A stretch of 64,000 nt of DNA from Enterococcus ureilyticus (lineage in GTDB: Bacteria > Bacillota > Bacilli > Lactobacillales > Enterococcaceae), in assembly GCF_001730315.1 (NCBI RefSeq), contig NZ_MIKC01000042.1, forward strand, positions 62,001 through 126,000, in the 5' to 3' direction. The position numbers and the translations under genes were made by a program. The notes under the pieces were generated by a model. It was not told the DNA's origin, made no database searches, and saw nothing but the letters and a program-made list of their open reading frames with translations. This document shows positions 33,639-42,389 of the stretch, in pieces (the first letter of the stretch is position 1; each line of letters starts with the position of its first letter).

Positions 33639-33787
33639 TGGGGAAAAAAATGTTTTTTAAAATAGGTGTTGGCTTGACAGTTATTGGATTAGTCATTACT
33701 TTGATAGGTTTCTCAATGACCGGATGGCAGCTTGATAAATATCAAGAAGCACCGCGTTCATGGTATCGAACCGTTTATTTTAATTAA
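33635..33787 (+). CDS. 50-residue single-span membrane protein, third gene of the PadR operon
   Basis: Too short for routine calling but coupled by ATGA overlap to the DUF1700 gene and preceded by AAGGAG. It has a basic start (MMGKKMFFK), one hydrophobic span (IGVGLTVIGLVITLIGFSM) and an exposed tail. In related operons a longer DUF4097-type protein with the same kind of N-terminal anchor occupies this place. So this is either a truncated version or a genuine micro-protein. No trace of the beta-strand repeats follows it. Confidence 0.65.
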   Translation: MMGKKMFFKIGVGLTVIGLVITLIGFSMTGWQLDKYQEAPRSWYRTVYFN

Positions 33788-33791
33788 ACTA

Positions 33792-33836
33792 GCTAGAAAC
33801 ATTTGACAGGAAACAATTCTGACAATGTTTCTATTT
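33792..33836 (+). terminator. Rho-independent terminator of the PadR operon
   Basis: TAGAAACATT pairs with AATGTTTCTA and is followed by TTTTTAT. Confidence 0.8.
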
Positions 33837-33981
33837 TTATAAGGAAAAGAAGAATACGATCAAGTGATTAGCTGATATTTATGAAATGATGGGACAAAAA
33901 TCAGCCTTAATACCGATAAAATTTAAAATAAGCTTTGTTATAATTTAAATTAAGAGAAACAATCCAGTAGTATTTATTGGT

Positions 33982-35076
33982 ATGGAGGTGGAAAATATCA
34001 ACAAAAAGATGAAAGAACAGCGAAGTCATACAAACGGTATCGATTTGGTCAAATATGTCGCTGCGATTTTAGTTATTTGCTTTCATTGTGAAAAAGTGTT
34101 TCAAGATCCGGCGGTCAATCATTTATTTAAAAATGTCTTGTGTCGGTTTGCGGTCCCTTATTTTTTGATTTCTACTAGTTATTTTGTGAGACGAGGACAA
34201 AATCAATCAGCAGATTACATACAGCAATATGTCAAGTCATTGACGAAATCTTATTTGTTTTGGAGTTTGATTTATTTACCAATTGGGTTCCAGTGGATTC
34301 AGGAAAACTATTCTCTTAGTCCTATGCTGTATCCAGTAGCTTTCGTTGCGGGTTTGGTTTATACCGGAACGTATTATCACCTTTGGTACATTCCGGCAGC
34401 AATTTTTGGGATCATTTGTGTTCAATGGTTGTTAAAAAAATCGGGCTATGTAGTTTTGTTTAGTTTGGCCTTATTGATGTATGGCTTTGGAACAATAGAA
34501 ACGTACTATGCTTATATTGGCAATGAAGAGTTGAAAGCTTTTTTTGATCAGTACCTGAATCTATTTATCACAACGCGTAATGGCTTGTTTTTTGCATTGA
34601 TCTTTGTGGCGATTGGGTTCTTTTTACGGGATCATCAAGAAAAAATCGCCAACTACCAAAAGTATTTTGGGTTGTCAGTATTAGCTACAGGAGTATTGTT
34701 AGTTGTTGAAGGAATGGTTGTTTATTCGAATATCGGCATTGATAAGAATTTTATGTGGATGCTGATTCCGTTTACAAGTAGTCTGTTTTGTTGGAGTTTG
34801 TTTGTGAAAGTAGAAGAGAACATCGATATCAGACGCTTAAGAGAGTTAGGTAAATATTATTTTTTCATCCATCCTTTATGTATTTTATGGACAGCGAATT
34901 TAGTCAATAGCTATGATTTTTTTGCAAATACTTGGTTGCAGCTGATAGTCACATTGGTTGCTACCCATCTGTTAAGCTCGCTGACAATCACTATGACCCA
35001 ACAGTTGCCATGCTATTATTTTGATTTACAACTAATGTTGAAAATCAATCGCACGTATATACAAAAACTAATTTAA
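33982..35076 (+). CDS. Acyltransferase-3 family membrane protein
   Basis: A 364-residue membrane protein with about ten hydrophobic segments and the acyltransferase-3 fold. It begins NGIDLVKYVAAILVICFHCE, where the family has R/K-x-x-D and a histidine (here H36 or so) important for catalysis. TYYHLWYIPAAIFG is the second landmark. Such enzymes O-acetylate or succinylate cell-wall polymers and membrane glycans; the closest-looking group includes VanT-type membrane domains. The start is uncertain: GGAGGTGG lies inside the first codons, so the true start may be 34009. A repeat element follows the gene. Confidence 0.85.
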   Translation: MEVENINKKMKEQRSHTNGIDLVKYVAAILVICFHCEKVFQDPAVNHLFKNVLCRFAVPYFLISTSYFVRRGQNQSADYIQQYVKSLTKSYLFWSLIYLPIGFQWIQENYSLSPMLYPVAFVAGLVYTGTYYHLWYIPAAIFGIICVQWLLKKSGYVVLFSLALLMYGFGTIETYYAYIGNEELKAFFDQYLNLFITTRNGLFFALIFVAIGFFLRDHQEKIANYQKYFGLSVLATGVLLVVEGMVVYSNIGIDKNFMWMLIPFTSSLFCWSLFVKVEENIDIRRLRELGKYYFFIHPLCILWTANLVNSYDFFANTWLQLIVTLVATHLLSSLTITMTQQLPCYYFDLQLMLKINRTYIQKLI

Positions 35077-35100
35077 AAACAAGTAAGCCGTTAAACGAAG

Positions 35101-35205
35101 GTGAGTATGGGACATAACTCTACGAGATATCCCATACTCAAAGAACCCGAGTAAACGCTGGAGCAAAAGCCACTCCGTTTTATTTATTAGGGTCGCGTCC
35201 TTTTT
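35101..35205 (-). repeat. Dispersed ~120-bp intergenic element, copy C
   Basis: A more divergent minus-strand copy. It keeps the GGAGTGGCTTTTGCTCCAGC and GTTTACTCGGGTTCTTTGAG segments and the hairpin GAGTATGGGA / TCCCATACTC (35103-35139), which encloses the shared AACTCTACGAG core. It lies in the gap between the convergent acyltransferase and fabI genes. Confidence 0.75.
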
Positions 35206-35958
35206 TTAAGTAAGGTGAACACCTTTATCTACATAAATAATGTCCCCGACGATCCCAGCCGCTAGCTCACTAACTAAGAAGGCACACGTATTCCCGACTT
35301 CTTCGATCGTAACGCCTGCTTTATCTGGCGTACGACCTTCTGAAATTTTTATCAATTGATCGTAATCTTTCACCCCAGTTACTGCAAGGGTTTTGATTGC
35401 GCCAGCTGAAATGCCATTCACACGGATTTTATCTGCTGCAAATTCATAAGCTAAGTATTTTACGGCTGTCTCTAAAGAAGCTTTAGCGATTCCCATCATG
35501 TTATAGTTAGGGATAGCTCTTTCAGAACCTAAATAAGTCATTGTAACGATACCAGAACCAGGATTTAGCATTGGTTTCGCATGATGTGCAACAGCTAAAA
35601 GTGAGTAGCTGCTGATATCTTGAGCTAACAAGAAACCAGAACGGCTGATATCACTAACATTGCCATCTAATTCTTCTTTGTTAGCAAAAGCAATAGCATG
35701 AACTAGCCCATCGATTTTGTCAAATTTTTCTTGAATCGTTTGGAAAGCCTGGGCAATCGACTCGTCAGAGGCAACATCACATTCAACAAGTAAATCTGTT
35801 GGTTCAGCTAATTTTAACAATTGTTTTTTCATGCGTTCGTTTTGGTATGTGTAAATAATATCAGCACCTTGCTCTTTTAATGCTTTAGCACAGCCCCAAG
35901 CGATACTTCTTTTGTTTGCTACGCCCATTACGACGACTTTTTTATTTTTTAGAAACAT
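35206..35958 (-). CDS. fabI: Enoyl-[acyl-carrier-protein] reductase (NADH) FabI
   Basis: A 250-residue short-chain-dehydrogenase-type enzyme that reduces trans-2-enoyl-ACP in the last step of each fatty-acid elongation cycle; it is the target of triclosan. The FabI-type nucleotide motif is VVVMGVANKRSIAWG (8-22), and the catalytic pair is Y152 and K159 (Y-x6-K) in NYNMMGIAKAS. The start at 35958 follows AAAGGGG; the longer in-frame extension has no ribosome binding site. It diverges from fabO-fabN, the same arrangement as known in E. faecalis. Confidence 0.96.
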   Translation of the reverse strand: MFLKNKKVVVMGVANKRSIAWGCAKALKEQGADIIYTYQNERMKKQLLKLAEPTDLLVECDVASDESIAQAFQTIQEKFDKIDGLVHAIAFANKEELDGNVSDISRSGFLLAQDISSYSLLAVAHHAKPMLNPGSGIVTMTYLGSERAIPNYNMMGIAKASLETAVKYLAYEFAADKIRVNGISAGAIKTLAVTGVKDYDQLIKISEGRTPDKAGVTIEEVGNTCAFLVSELAAGIVGDIIYVDKGVHLT

Positions 35959-36164
35959 ATGATTTTTTCCCCTTTTAAAAGTATTTTTAGTGTGTGAAAA
36001 AGGTCTCACATCTTAACAAAATCTAATGATTTGATTTTATTTAAGTTGACGGATAAAATTGCAACTGGTATTATCTGTGTTGAGAATGATAAAAAAATTC
36101 TCTAACAAATAAGCAACACCAATACAGACATTTTATCGGATGTCTGAATTATTAACTAAAATAC

Positions 36165-36177
36165 TTTGAAAGTCAAA
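36165..36177. promoter_or_regulatory. FabT-type box 1
   Basis: TTTGA-AAG-TCAAA, a perfect inverted repeat of the kind bound by FabT, the MarR-type repressor of fatty-acid synthesis in lactic acid bacteria. It lies between fabI and fabO. Confidence 0.7.
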
Positions 36178-36230
36178 CTATTTTACTTAAATTTAAACAA
36201 AAATGTGTTGTTTATGCTAGTTTTTTTTAA

Positions 36231-36243
36231 TTTGATAGTCAAA
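36231..36243. promoter_or_regulatory. FabT-type box 2
   Basis: TTTGA-TAG-TCAAA, a perfect inverted repeat matching the FabT site pattern, 20 bp before the fabO start. The two boxes are 53 bp apart. Confidence 0.75.
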
Positions 36244-36262
36244 AGAATGGCGGAGGTGCACG

Positions 36263-37501
36263 ATGAAACGAGTTGTAATAACAGGAATGGGAGCAGTGAC
36301 TCCTTTAGGCAATACGGTAAAAGAGTATTGGCAAAATCTAGTCAACGGAAAATTAGGAATCGCTAAAATCACGAAATTTGATTCTGAAGATACAGGTGTA
36401 GCACTTGCAGGTGAAGTGAAAGATTTTGATCCGAGTGAGGTTCTTGAACGTAAAGAACAAAAGCGAATGGATTTATTTTCACAATATGGTTTAGTTGCAG
36501 CGATGGAAGCTTGGAATATGAGTGGTCTAACGAAGGAAACGATTGATCCAAAACGTTTTGGTGTGATTGTAGGCAGCGGTATCGGTGGCATGACAACATT
36601 ACAAGATCAAGTCAGAGTTATGGATAAAAAAGGCGCAAAACGCGTAACACCGTTCTTTGTACCAATGGTGATTGCCAATATGGCTTCAGGAAATATCTCG
36701 ATTAAATTAGGCGCAAAAGGACCTTCTCAAACAATCGTGACAGCTTGTGCTTCTGCAACGAATGCAATTGGTGAAGCATTCCGCACGATCAAATATGGTT
36801 TAGCAGATATGATGATCACAGGTGGAACAGAAGCGACGGTCTGTGAAATCGGGATTGCCGGTTTTGCTGCTCTAAGCGCATTGAATACAACAGAAGATCC
36901 AACGAGAGCATCGATCCCATTTGATAAAGAAAGACATGGTTTTGTGATGGGTGAAGGTGCGGGCATGCTAATGCTAGAAGAATTAGAACACGCTCAAAAA
37001 CGAGGTGCGACGATTTTAGGTGAAATCGTAGGATATGGCAGCAATTGTGATGCTAGTCATATGACGGCACCGTTGAAAGACGGTAGTGGTGCAGCAGATG
37101 CCATTGAATTAGCTTTAGCAGAAGCGGCAATTGACGCCTCAGCAGTCGGGTATGTCAATGCACACGGGACGTCAACACCAGCGAACGATGCAGCCGAAAC
37201 AGCAGCCTTGAAACGAGTATTTGGCGAACGTGCCTATAATATACCCATTTCAAGCACGAAAAGTATGACAGGTCATCTTTTAGGCGCTGCTGGAGGAATT
37301 GAAGCAATTGCTTGTGTGAAAACATTACAAGAAGGACTAGCACATCCTACAGTCGGCTATGAAGTAGCAGATCCAGAATGTGATTTGGATTATATAACAG
37401 ATGGCTCACGCTCTGTCCAAGCACAATATGCGATCAGCAATTCATTTGGCTTTGGCGGACATAACGGTGTTATTTGTATGAAGAAATGGGAGGAAAACTA
37501 A
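36263..37501 (+). CDS. fabO: Beta-ketoacyl-ACP synthase FabO (FabF homologue)
   Basis: A 412-residue condensing enzyme extending acyl-ACP with malonyl-ACP. The catalytic triad is C162 (TACASATNAIG), H301 (NAHGTSTPAND) and H338 (KSMTGHLLGAAGG, with K333). In E. faecalis the FabF homologue next to FabN, called FabO, does the FabB-type job in unsaturated fatty-acid synthesis. The same neighbourhood here supports that name. GGAGGTG precedes the ATG. FabT boxes upstream suggest repression by exogenous fatty acids. Confidence 0.93.
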   Translation: MKRVVITGMGAVTPLGNTVKEYWQNLVNGKLGIAKITKFDSEDTGVALAGEVKDFDPSEVLERKEQKRMDLFSQYGLVAAMEAWNMSGLTKETIDPKRFGVIVGSGIGGMTTLQDQVRVMDKKGAKRVTPFFVPMVIANMASGNISIKLGAKGPSQTIVTACASATNAIGEAFRTIKYGLADMMITGGTEATVCEIGIAGFAALSALNTTEDPTRASIPFDKERHGFVMGEGAGMLMLEELEHAQKRGATILGEIVGYGSNCDASHMTAPLKDGSGAADAIELALAEAAIDASAVGYVNAHGTSTPANDAAETAALKRVFGERAYNIPISSTKSMTGHLLGAAGGIEAIACVKTLQEGLAHPTVGYEVADPECDLDYITDGSRSVQAQYAISNSFGFGGHNGVICMKKWEEN

Positions 37502-37503
37502 CA

Positions 37504-37938
37504 ATGACAAGATTAATGAATGCAACAGAAATTATGGAAATGATTCCAAACCGGTACCCAATTTGCTTTATCGATTATGTAGATGAAATCATTACAGATA
37601 AAAAAATCATTGCCACAAAAAATGTAACGATCAATGAAGAATTTTTCCAAGGACACTTCCCTGGAAACCCAACAATGCCAGGCGTTTTGATTATTGAAGC
37701 CTTAGCACAAGTTGGATCGATTTTGATTTTGAAAATGGATCAATTTAAAGGTGAAACAGCGTATATCGGCGGCATCAACAAAGCAAAATTCCGCCAAAAA
37801 GTTGTTCCTGGAGATGTGTTAAAATTACACTTTGAAATCGTGAAGATCAGAGATTATGTAGGAATCGGGAAGGCAACTGCATTTGTTGAAGATAAAAAAG
37901 TTTGTGAATGTGAATTGACTTTTATTGTAGGTAGATAG
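37504..37938 (+). CDS. fabN: 3-hydroxyacyl-ACP dehydratase/isomerase FabN (FabZ homologue)
   Basis: A 144-residue hot-dog-fold dehydratase. The catalytic residues H51 and E65 lie in GHFPGNPTMPGVLIIEALAQ. In E. faecalis this FabZ homologue, FabN, both dehydrates and isomerises at C10, giving the branch to unsaturated fatty acids. The position directly after fabO (2-bp gap) is diagnostic. The start is ATG 37504 with GGGAGG upstream, inside fabO. A terminator follows. Confidence 0.92.
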   Translation: MTRLMNATEIMEMIPNRYPICFIDYVDEIITDKKIIATKNVTINEEFFQGHFPGNPTMPGVLIIEALAQVGSILILKMDQFKGETAYIGGINKAKFRQKVVPGDVLKLHFEIVKIRDYVGIGKATAFVEDKKVCECELTFIVGR

Positions 37939-37950
37939 TAAATTGAATAA

Positions 37951-37991
37951 AAAAAGGCCGAGAAGTATTTTGCTACTTCTCGGTCTTTTTT
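37951..37991. terminator. Strong bidirectional terminator
   Basis: GGCCGAGAAGTA pairs with TACTTCTCGGTC, with A and T runs outside. It separates fabN from the convergent pucR-type gene. Confidence 0.88.
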
Positions 37992-38001
37992 GTCAGGATG
38001 C

Positions 38002-39678
38002 TCAATGGTACAAATCGTACAATTTTAGCGCCAATTGTAATGCAAAGGTGTTTTTCTCCTGATCTAACTCTACAGGTAACAGCCCTTTGATTTTTTCAAT
38101 TCGATAAAGCAACGTATTTCGATGGATAAACAAGGCTCTGGAAGTCGTAGCGATGTTTAAATGATGTGCTAAATAAGCTTTTAATGTCGGGGTAAAGCTA
38201 GTTTTATTTTCCTTGTCATAAGTCAATAGAGTGTTTAAATAATGAGTGTAGAATTTTTGTCCTTGATCCTTTGAAATCGAATCAACTAAAAAAGAATCAA
38301 AGTAAAAATCATTGAAAAAATAAATTTTTTCTTCTTTTGAGTCATCCTCAAGTAGCTGGATGACTTTTTTTGCTTCTTCAAAACTTTGAGATAACTCTAG
38401 AATTGGTAAAGTTGAACCAATAGTGCAGAAAATTTCTCGTTCAGACGGTCCTTGTTGTTCCAAATACATCCGGATTCGTTCTGCTGTATCGGATAGTTCA
38501 TTATGTGTTTTTAAGGTACTTGAATTAGGGTCAGTTCCTAAAAGCATGACCAACTGATTTTTCCGACTGAATAAATGGAGATGGGGAAATCGATTCGCTG
38601 TATAGCTTGTCAATGAGGACAATAAGCTTTTCATTAAGCGATCCTCAGCCTGCTTTTTTTTCATTAGAGAGTCTGTTTGTATACCGAATGTCTGAATGGA
38701 TAGAATCAAAACTGTATAATTCAAGAGTGGATCGATTGCTGTATCATAGGCTGCTAAGGTATCAAGATCTTTGATTTGACCAGATAATAATTGATCGAAA
38801 AAATCACGGCGAATACGATTTTCTGTCCGTTCAATTTCAAACAACCGCATTTGCTCTAGCGCAAAGGCCATCGAGCCATTTTCTAAAGCAACGTAGTCAA
38901 GATCGGTCAGTGGTCGTTCAATTTGATAGACCAGAATAAAACCATAATGAATCGTATCGAAGTAAACGGGCATGATTACACAGGGATACTCTTTATCTGC
39001 AAAAAAAAGTGAGCGGGTAATTGGTTTTTGGATGCGCTCAAAATTTGTTGGTAAGTCATTAAAGGTCTGAAGGGGAAATGTAAAAGTATGCTCAATTGTT
39101 TTAATCGTTTCTTGGATCAAAGGCTGTTTATGATCACTGACAGCAGTGACTGACCAATCCGTATCAACTAACACAACAGGATTTTGAACCATATTTGCTA
39201 ACTCCGCTGCAATTTTTTTCATTCCACCGCCATGTAATGAAATCTCAAAGAATTGTGAATGAATATCCAAAGAAGCTTGATTTCGCTCGTCCATCCGACC
39301 AGAAATTTCCGCCATGACAATATTCATGATTTTTGAAAAGGCGACCCCATAGGGAATTTCGATGATAGGTAAGGCTAATTCATCGGCTAAATCACGCATA
39401 GATTTTGGAATACCTTTTAAATAAATATGTGGTTTGATGCAAATCGCGGAGCAATTGATTTCTTTAAAACGCTGAATAAATTGCTTTTGAATTTCGGTGT
39501 TCTCGCTAAAAAAATAGCCTGAAGTAATCAGCAATTCCCCGGCAGACAACCAATCAGAAGCATCTGGATTGTCTAAAATGTTGATGCCTGTAATTTTATT
39601 ATCAAGTCCATTTGCTCCAGCGACTAATTGGAATTTTTTAAACGGAGCAAGCTGTAAAAAATGTTCAACTGTTAACAT
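38002..39678 (-). CDS. PucR-family transcriptional regulator
   Basis: A 558-residue regulator. The N-terminal PucR domain (about 1-125; LTVEHFLQLAPFKKFQLVAG and LDNPDASDWLSAGELLITSG) is followed by a GAF-like middle, a GGDEF-like region (about 290-430) and the C-terminal PucR helix-turn-helix (LKAYLAHHLNIATTSRALFI then HRNTLLYRIEKIKGLL). PucR controls purine catabolism in Bacillus. It is divergent from the operon starting at 39849, with a 9-bp inverted repeat between them, so it most likely activates that operon in response to a purine or ureide metabolite. Confidence 0.9.
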   Translation of the reverse strand: MLTVEHFLQLAPFKKFQLVAGANGLDNKITGINILDNPDASDWLSAGELLITSGYFFSENTEIQKQFIQRFKEINCSAICIKPHIYLKGIPKSMRDLADELALPIIEIPYGVAFSKIMNIVMAEISGRMDERNQASLDIHSQFFEISLHGGGMKKIAAELANMVQNPVVLVDTDWSVTAVSDHKQPLIQETIKTIEHTFTFPLQTFNDLPTNFERIQKPITRSLFFADKEYPCVIMPVYFDTIHYGFILVYQIERPLTDLDYVALENGSMAFALEQMRLFEIERTENRIRRDFFDQLLSGQIKDLDTLAAYDTAIDPLLNYTVLILSIQTFGIQTDSLMKKKQAEDRLMKSLLSSLTSYTANRFPHLHLFSRKNQLVMLLGTDPNSSTLKTHNELSDTAERIRMYLEQQGPSEREIFCTIGSTLPILELSQSFEEAKKVIQLLEDDSKEEKIYFFNDFYFDSFLVDSISKDQGQKFYTHYLNTLLTYDKENKTSFTPTLKAYLAHHLNIATTSRALFIHRNTLLYRIEKIKGLLPVELDQEKNTFALQLALKLYDLYH

Positions 39679-39711
39679 GCTACACCATCTTTCTCATACA
39701 TGATTTCGTTC

Positions 39712-39738
39712 CTTTAACTATACGGTAATTAGTTAAAG
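39712..39738. promoter_or_regulatory. Candidate PucR operator
   Basis: CTTTAACTA (39712-39720) and its exact reverse complement TAGTTAAAG (39730-39738) with a 9-bp centre, in the gap between the divergent PucR gene and the DUF2877 gene. Confidence 0.6.
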
Positions 39739-39848
39739 TATACAACTCGGAAAGGAAATATTCAGCTATTTTATCTGTATTTGAAAAGGTTTTCTTGGTG
39801 TAAATTTTAGAGTGTAAAGAAGTTTCAGCGAATAAGGGAGTGAGAACG

Positions 39849-40766
39849 ATGCATACATACCAATCCCTGTCAGGAACACAAAAATTCTTGGATGAGATTC
39901 AAAAAAAACAATGGAGAGGGGAAATTCATAGTACGTTTAAGCGAACGATCAACATCATTTGTACAGAAGGAGAATTATACACGATAGCGGCAGCGGAATT
40001 GGACAATGCGCCTAATACCCTAAGAGTTGCTGATTTTTTTGATAGGCGCTCCCTACTAGTTGAGAAGACACCTGTTTTTTCTCAAGATGGCCACTTAGTG
40101 ATTGGAAAAATTGCAGCAATTGAAATCCAGAGTGCGCATATATGGCAGTATCCAAAAATCGAGTTTCCGCCAAAACAGGAGTATGTAAAAATCAAGGAAC
40201 GAATTAAACAGATCAATAGTTGGCTGTCCCAGTTAGAAAGCAAGGGTGGTTATTTATTAAACACCACTCAAGCTACGACATACGAGAAAATGATCCATAC
40301 GATGCTTTGGAAGGAGTCAGAGCAGTTATTGATTTATTTGAAGGCAAAACAATTATTTCAAGCAATGAAGCAGTTGTATCGAGTGATTGGTCTAGGACCG
40401 GGTTTAACGCCATCAGGTGATGATTTTTTGGTTGGATTGGCACTCATATTCACAACGGTAGATTATCCTTATCACTCATTCAGTCAGTGGCTAATTAATA
40501 GTCGCAATGAATTAAAAAAAAGGACCAACACTATTAGTTTCTCAACTTTAGATTGGGCGATACAAGGTGAGTCCAGAGAACGGATCGCTTCATTTTTAAA
40601 TGAATTATTTTATGGAAAAGAAGAAGAGCGTTTAAAAGAAAAAATGCTAGCCGTATTAAGGATAGGTTCAACGTCTGGCGGTGATATGTTAACGGGAATG
40701 ATAGCTGGTTTGGAATTGACTTTAGCATTGATTTCAGACACAGAAAATGAAAAGAATGGCTATTAA
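39849..40766 (+). CDS. DUF2877 protein, AllH-like subunit of an oxamate-type carbamoyltransferase
   Basis: A 305-residue DUF2877 protein. The family signature is GLGPGLTPSGDDFLVGLALI (about 184-203), with a second conserved glycine segment near the C-terminus (IGSTSGGDMLTGMIAGLELT). E. coli AllH (YlbF) works with AllF (FdrA) and AllG (YlbE) as the oxamate carbamoyltransferase of anaerobic allantoin breakdown. Homologues of all three lie together here. The start at 39849 is preferred because AAGGGAG is too close to the GTG at 39840. It is the first gene of the operon. Confidence 0.82.
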   Translation: MHTYQSLSGTQKFLDEIQKKQWRGEIHSTFKRTINIICTEGELYTIAAAELDNAPNTLRVADFFDRRSLLVEKTPVFSQDGHLVIGKIAAIEIQSAHIWQYPKIEFPPKQEYVKIKERIKQINSWLSQLESKGGYLLNTTQATTYEKMIHTMLWKESEQLLIYLKAKQLFQAMKQLYRVIGLGPGLTPSGDDFLVGLALIFTTVDYPYHSFSQWLINSRNELKKRTNTISFSTLDWAIQGESRERIASFLNELFYGKEEERLKEKMLAVLRIGSTSGGDMLTGMIAGLELTLALISDTENEKNGY

Positions 40767-40838
40767 AGTACAAAGTGAAATGTCGTTTTATTCGAGTTGT
40801 ATAAACCTGTTTAGCATTGAAATAAAGGAGGAAATTTC

Positions 40839-42389
40839 ATGACAATCAGTATCAAAATTCAACCGAATACCTACATTGATTCAGTTTCATTAATGGCTTT
40901 ATCGACCAAAGCGAATCAGTTAGTAGGTGTTGAGCAAGCAATTATTGCAATGGCCACTGAAATGAATAAGGAAGTAATGAAAAATGTTGGCTTGTTCACT
41001 GAAGAAATCGAAAAAGCACAAACGAGTGATTTAATTATTGCTTTAGAGGCAACTGATGAGCAGGATTCGGCTAACTTAATCGAAAAGATCGAAACATTGA
41101 TGACAGAAAAAAAAGAAAAGGGGAATAACCAAACGACGGAACGTTATACTACGATTGAAACTGCTAAAAAAGCGATCCCTGAAGCGAACATGACTGTTAT
41201 TTCGGTAAATGGTCAGTATGCAGCTCGAGAAGCTAGAAAGGCTCTGAATAATGACTTACACGTAATGATGTTTAGCGATAATGTCAGCGTAGAAGAAGAA
41301 ATTCAGTTAAAAGAGTTTGCCCATGAAAAAGGCTTACTAATGATGGGGCCAGATTGTGGAACGGCAATCATCAATAATGTGGGGTTATGTTTTGCGAATA
41401 AAGTTCGTAAAGGAAGCATTGGCATTATAGGGGCTTCAGGAACGGGTAGTCAGGAAATCAGCGTTCGGATTCATGAATTTGGAGAAGGAGTTTCTCAATT
41501 AATCGGGACAGGTGGTAGAGATTTAAGTGAGGCTGTTGGTGGGAAAATGATGCTAGACGCCATTGATGCACTTGAAGCTGATGCAGACACGAAAGTCATT
41601 GTTTTAATTTCTAAACCACCGGCAAAAACAGTTGAAGAAAAAATTCTTGCTCGCGTAAGGAAAACTGAAAAACCAGTAGTTATCTGGTTCATTGGCAGTG
41701 ATGCACGGGCAAATGAAGAGGGCATTTATTTTGAAAAAATGTCGAAAGCTGCTGCTTTAAAAGCTGTTACGCTGGCTGGAATCGATCAAGATAGTTTAAA
41801 TATTCATCCTTTAAACATACCTTTGATCGATGAGGTTCGAGGGAAATTAACACTAGATCAGCAATATATTCGTGGATTATTTACAGGTGGAACGTTATGT
41901 GATGAAGCAATGTTCACCGCTAAAGAATATTTTTCTGATGTTTATAGTAATATAGCGACAGACCAAGAACATTTATTACATTTTGGTGATGCTAGTAAAA
42001 AGCATACCTTCATTGATTTTGGAGCAGATGAATTTACCAATGGTAAACCTCATCCAATGATCGACCCGTCGAATCGAATTGCTCGTTTTATAGAAGAAGC
42101 AGAAGATCCAACAGTTGGGGTAATTCTAATGGATTTTGTATTGGGATATGGCGCTCATCCGGATCCAGTTGGTGTAATGGTACCGGTTATGCAAGCAGCC
42201 AAAGAAAAAGCTACTGCAAAAGGACGGCATTTGGAAATCATCGGGTACGTCTTAGGGACGGATCTAGATAAACAAAATATTGATGAACAAGTCGAAAAAT
42301 TAACAGCAATCGGCGCAACTTATGCCAGTAGCAGTCAAAATGCTGGGCTGCTTGCTAGAGAATTTGTCGTGAAAGGAGTAGGAAAATGA
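40839..42389 (+). CDS. FdrA/AllF-like carbamoyltransferase subunit
   Basis: A 516-residue protein of the FdrA family, built on a succinyl-CoA-synthetase-like fold. A small N-terminal domain (1-about 110) is followed by a nucleotide-binding-like region with VRKGSIGIIGASGTGSQEIS and LIGTGGRDLSEAVGGKM, and a C-terminal domain with FTGGTLCDEAM and DFGADEFTNGKPHPMIDP. AllF is one subunit of the oxamate carbamoyltransferase that converts oxalurate and phosphate to oxamate and carbamoyl phosphate. AAAGGAGG precedes the ATG, and the stop overlaps the next gene by ATGA. Confidence 0.85.
   Translation: MTISIKIQPNTYIDSVSLMALSTKANQLVGVEQAIIAMATEMNKEVMKNVGLFTEEIEKAQTSDLIIALEATDEQDSANLIEKIETLMTEKKEKGNNQTTERYTTIETAKKAIPEANMTVISVNGQYAAREARKALNNDLHVMMFSDNVSVEEEIQLKEFAHEKGLLMMGPDCGTAIINNVGLCFANKVRKGSIGIIGASGTGSQEISVRIHEFGEGVSQLIGTGGRDLSEAVGGKMMLDAIDALEADADTKVIVLISKPPAKTVEEKILARVRKTEKPVVIWFIGSDARANEEGIYFEKMSKAAALKAVTLAGIDQDSLNIHPLNIPLIDEVRGKLTLDQQYIRGLFTGGTLCDEAMFTAKEYFSDVYSNIATDQEHLLHFGDASKKHTFIDFGADEFTNGKPHPMIDPSNRIARFIEEAEDPTVGVILMDFVLGYGAHPDPVGVMVPVMQAAKEKATAKGRHLEIIGYVLGTDLDKQNIDEQVEKLTAIGATYASSSQNAGLLAREFVVKGVGK

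Noticed and set aside
40220-40420. Overlapping ORF inside the DUF2877 gene
   Set aside because: It is in another frame of a well-supported gene, without a ribosome binding site.
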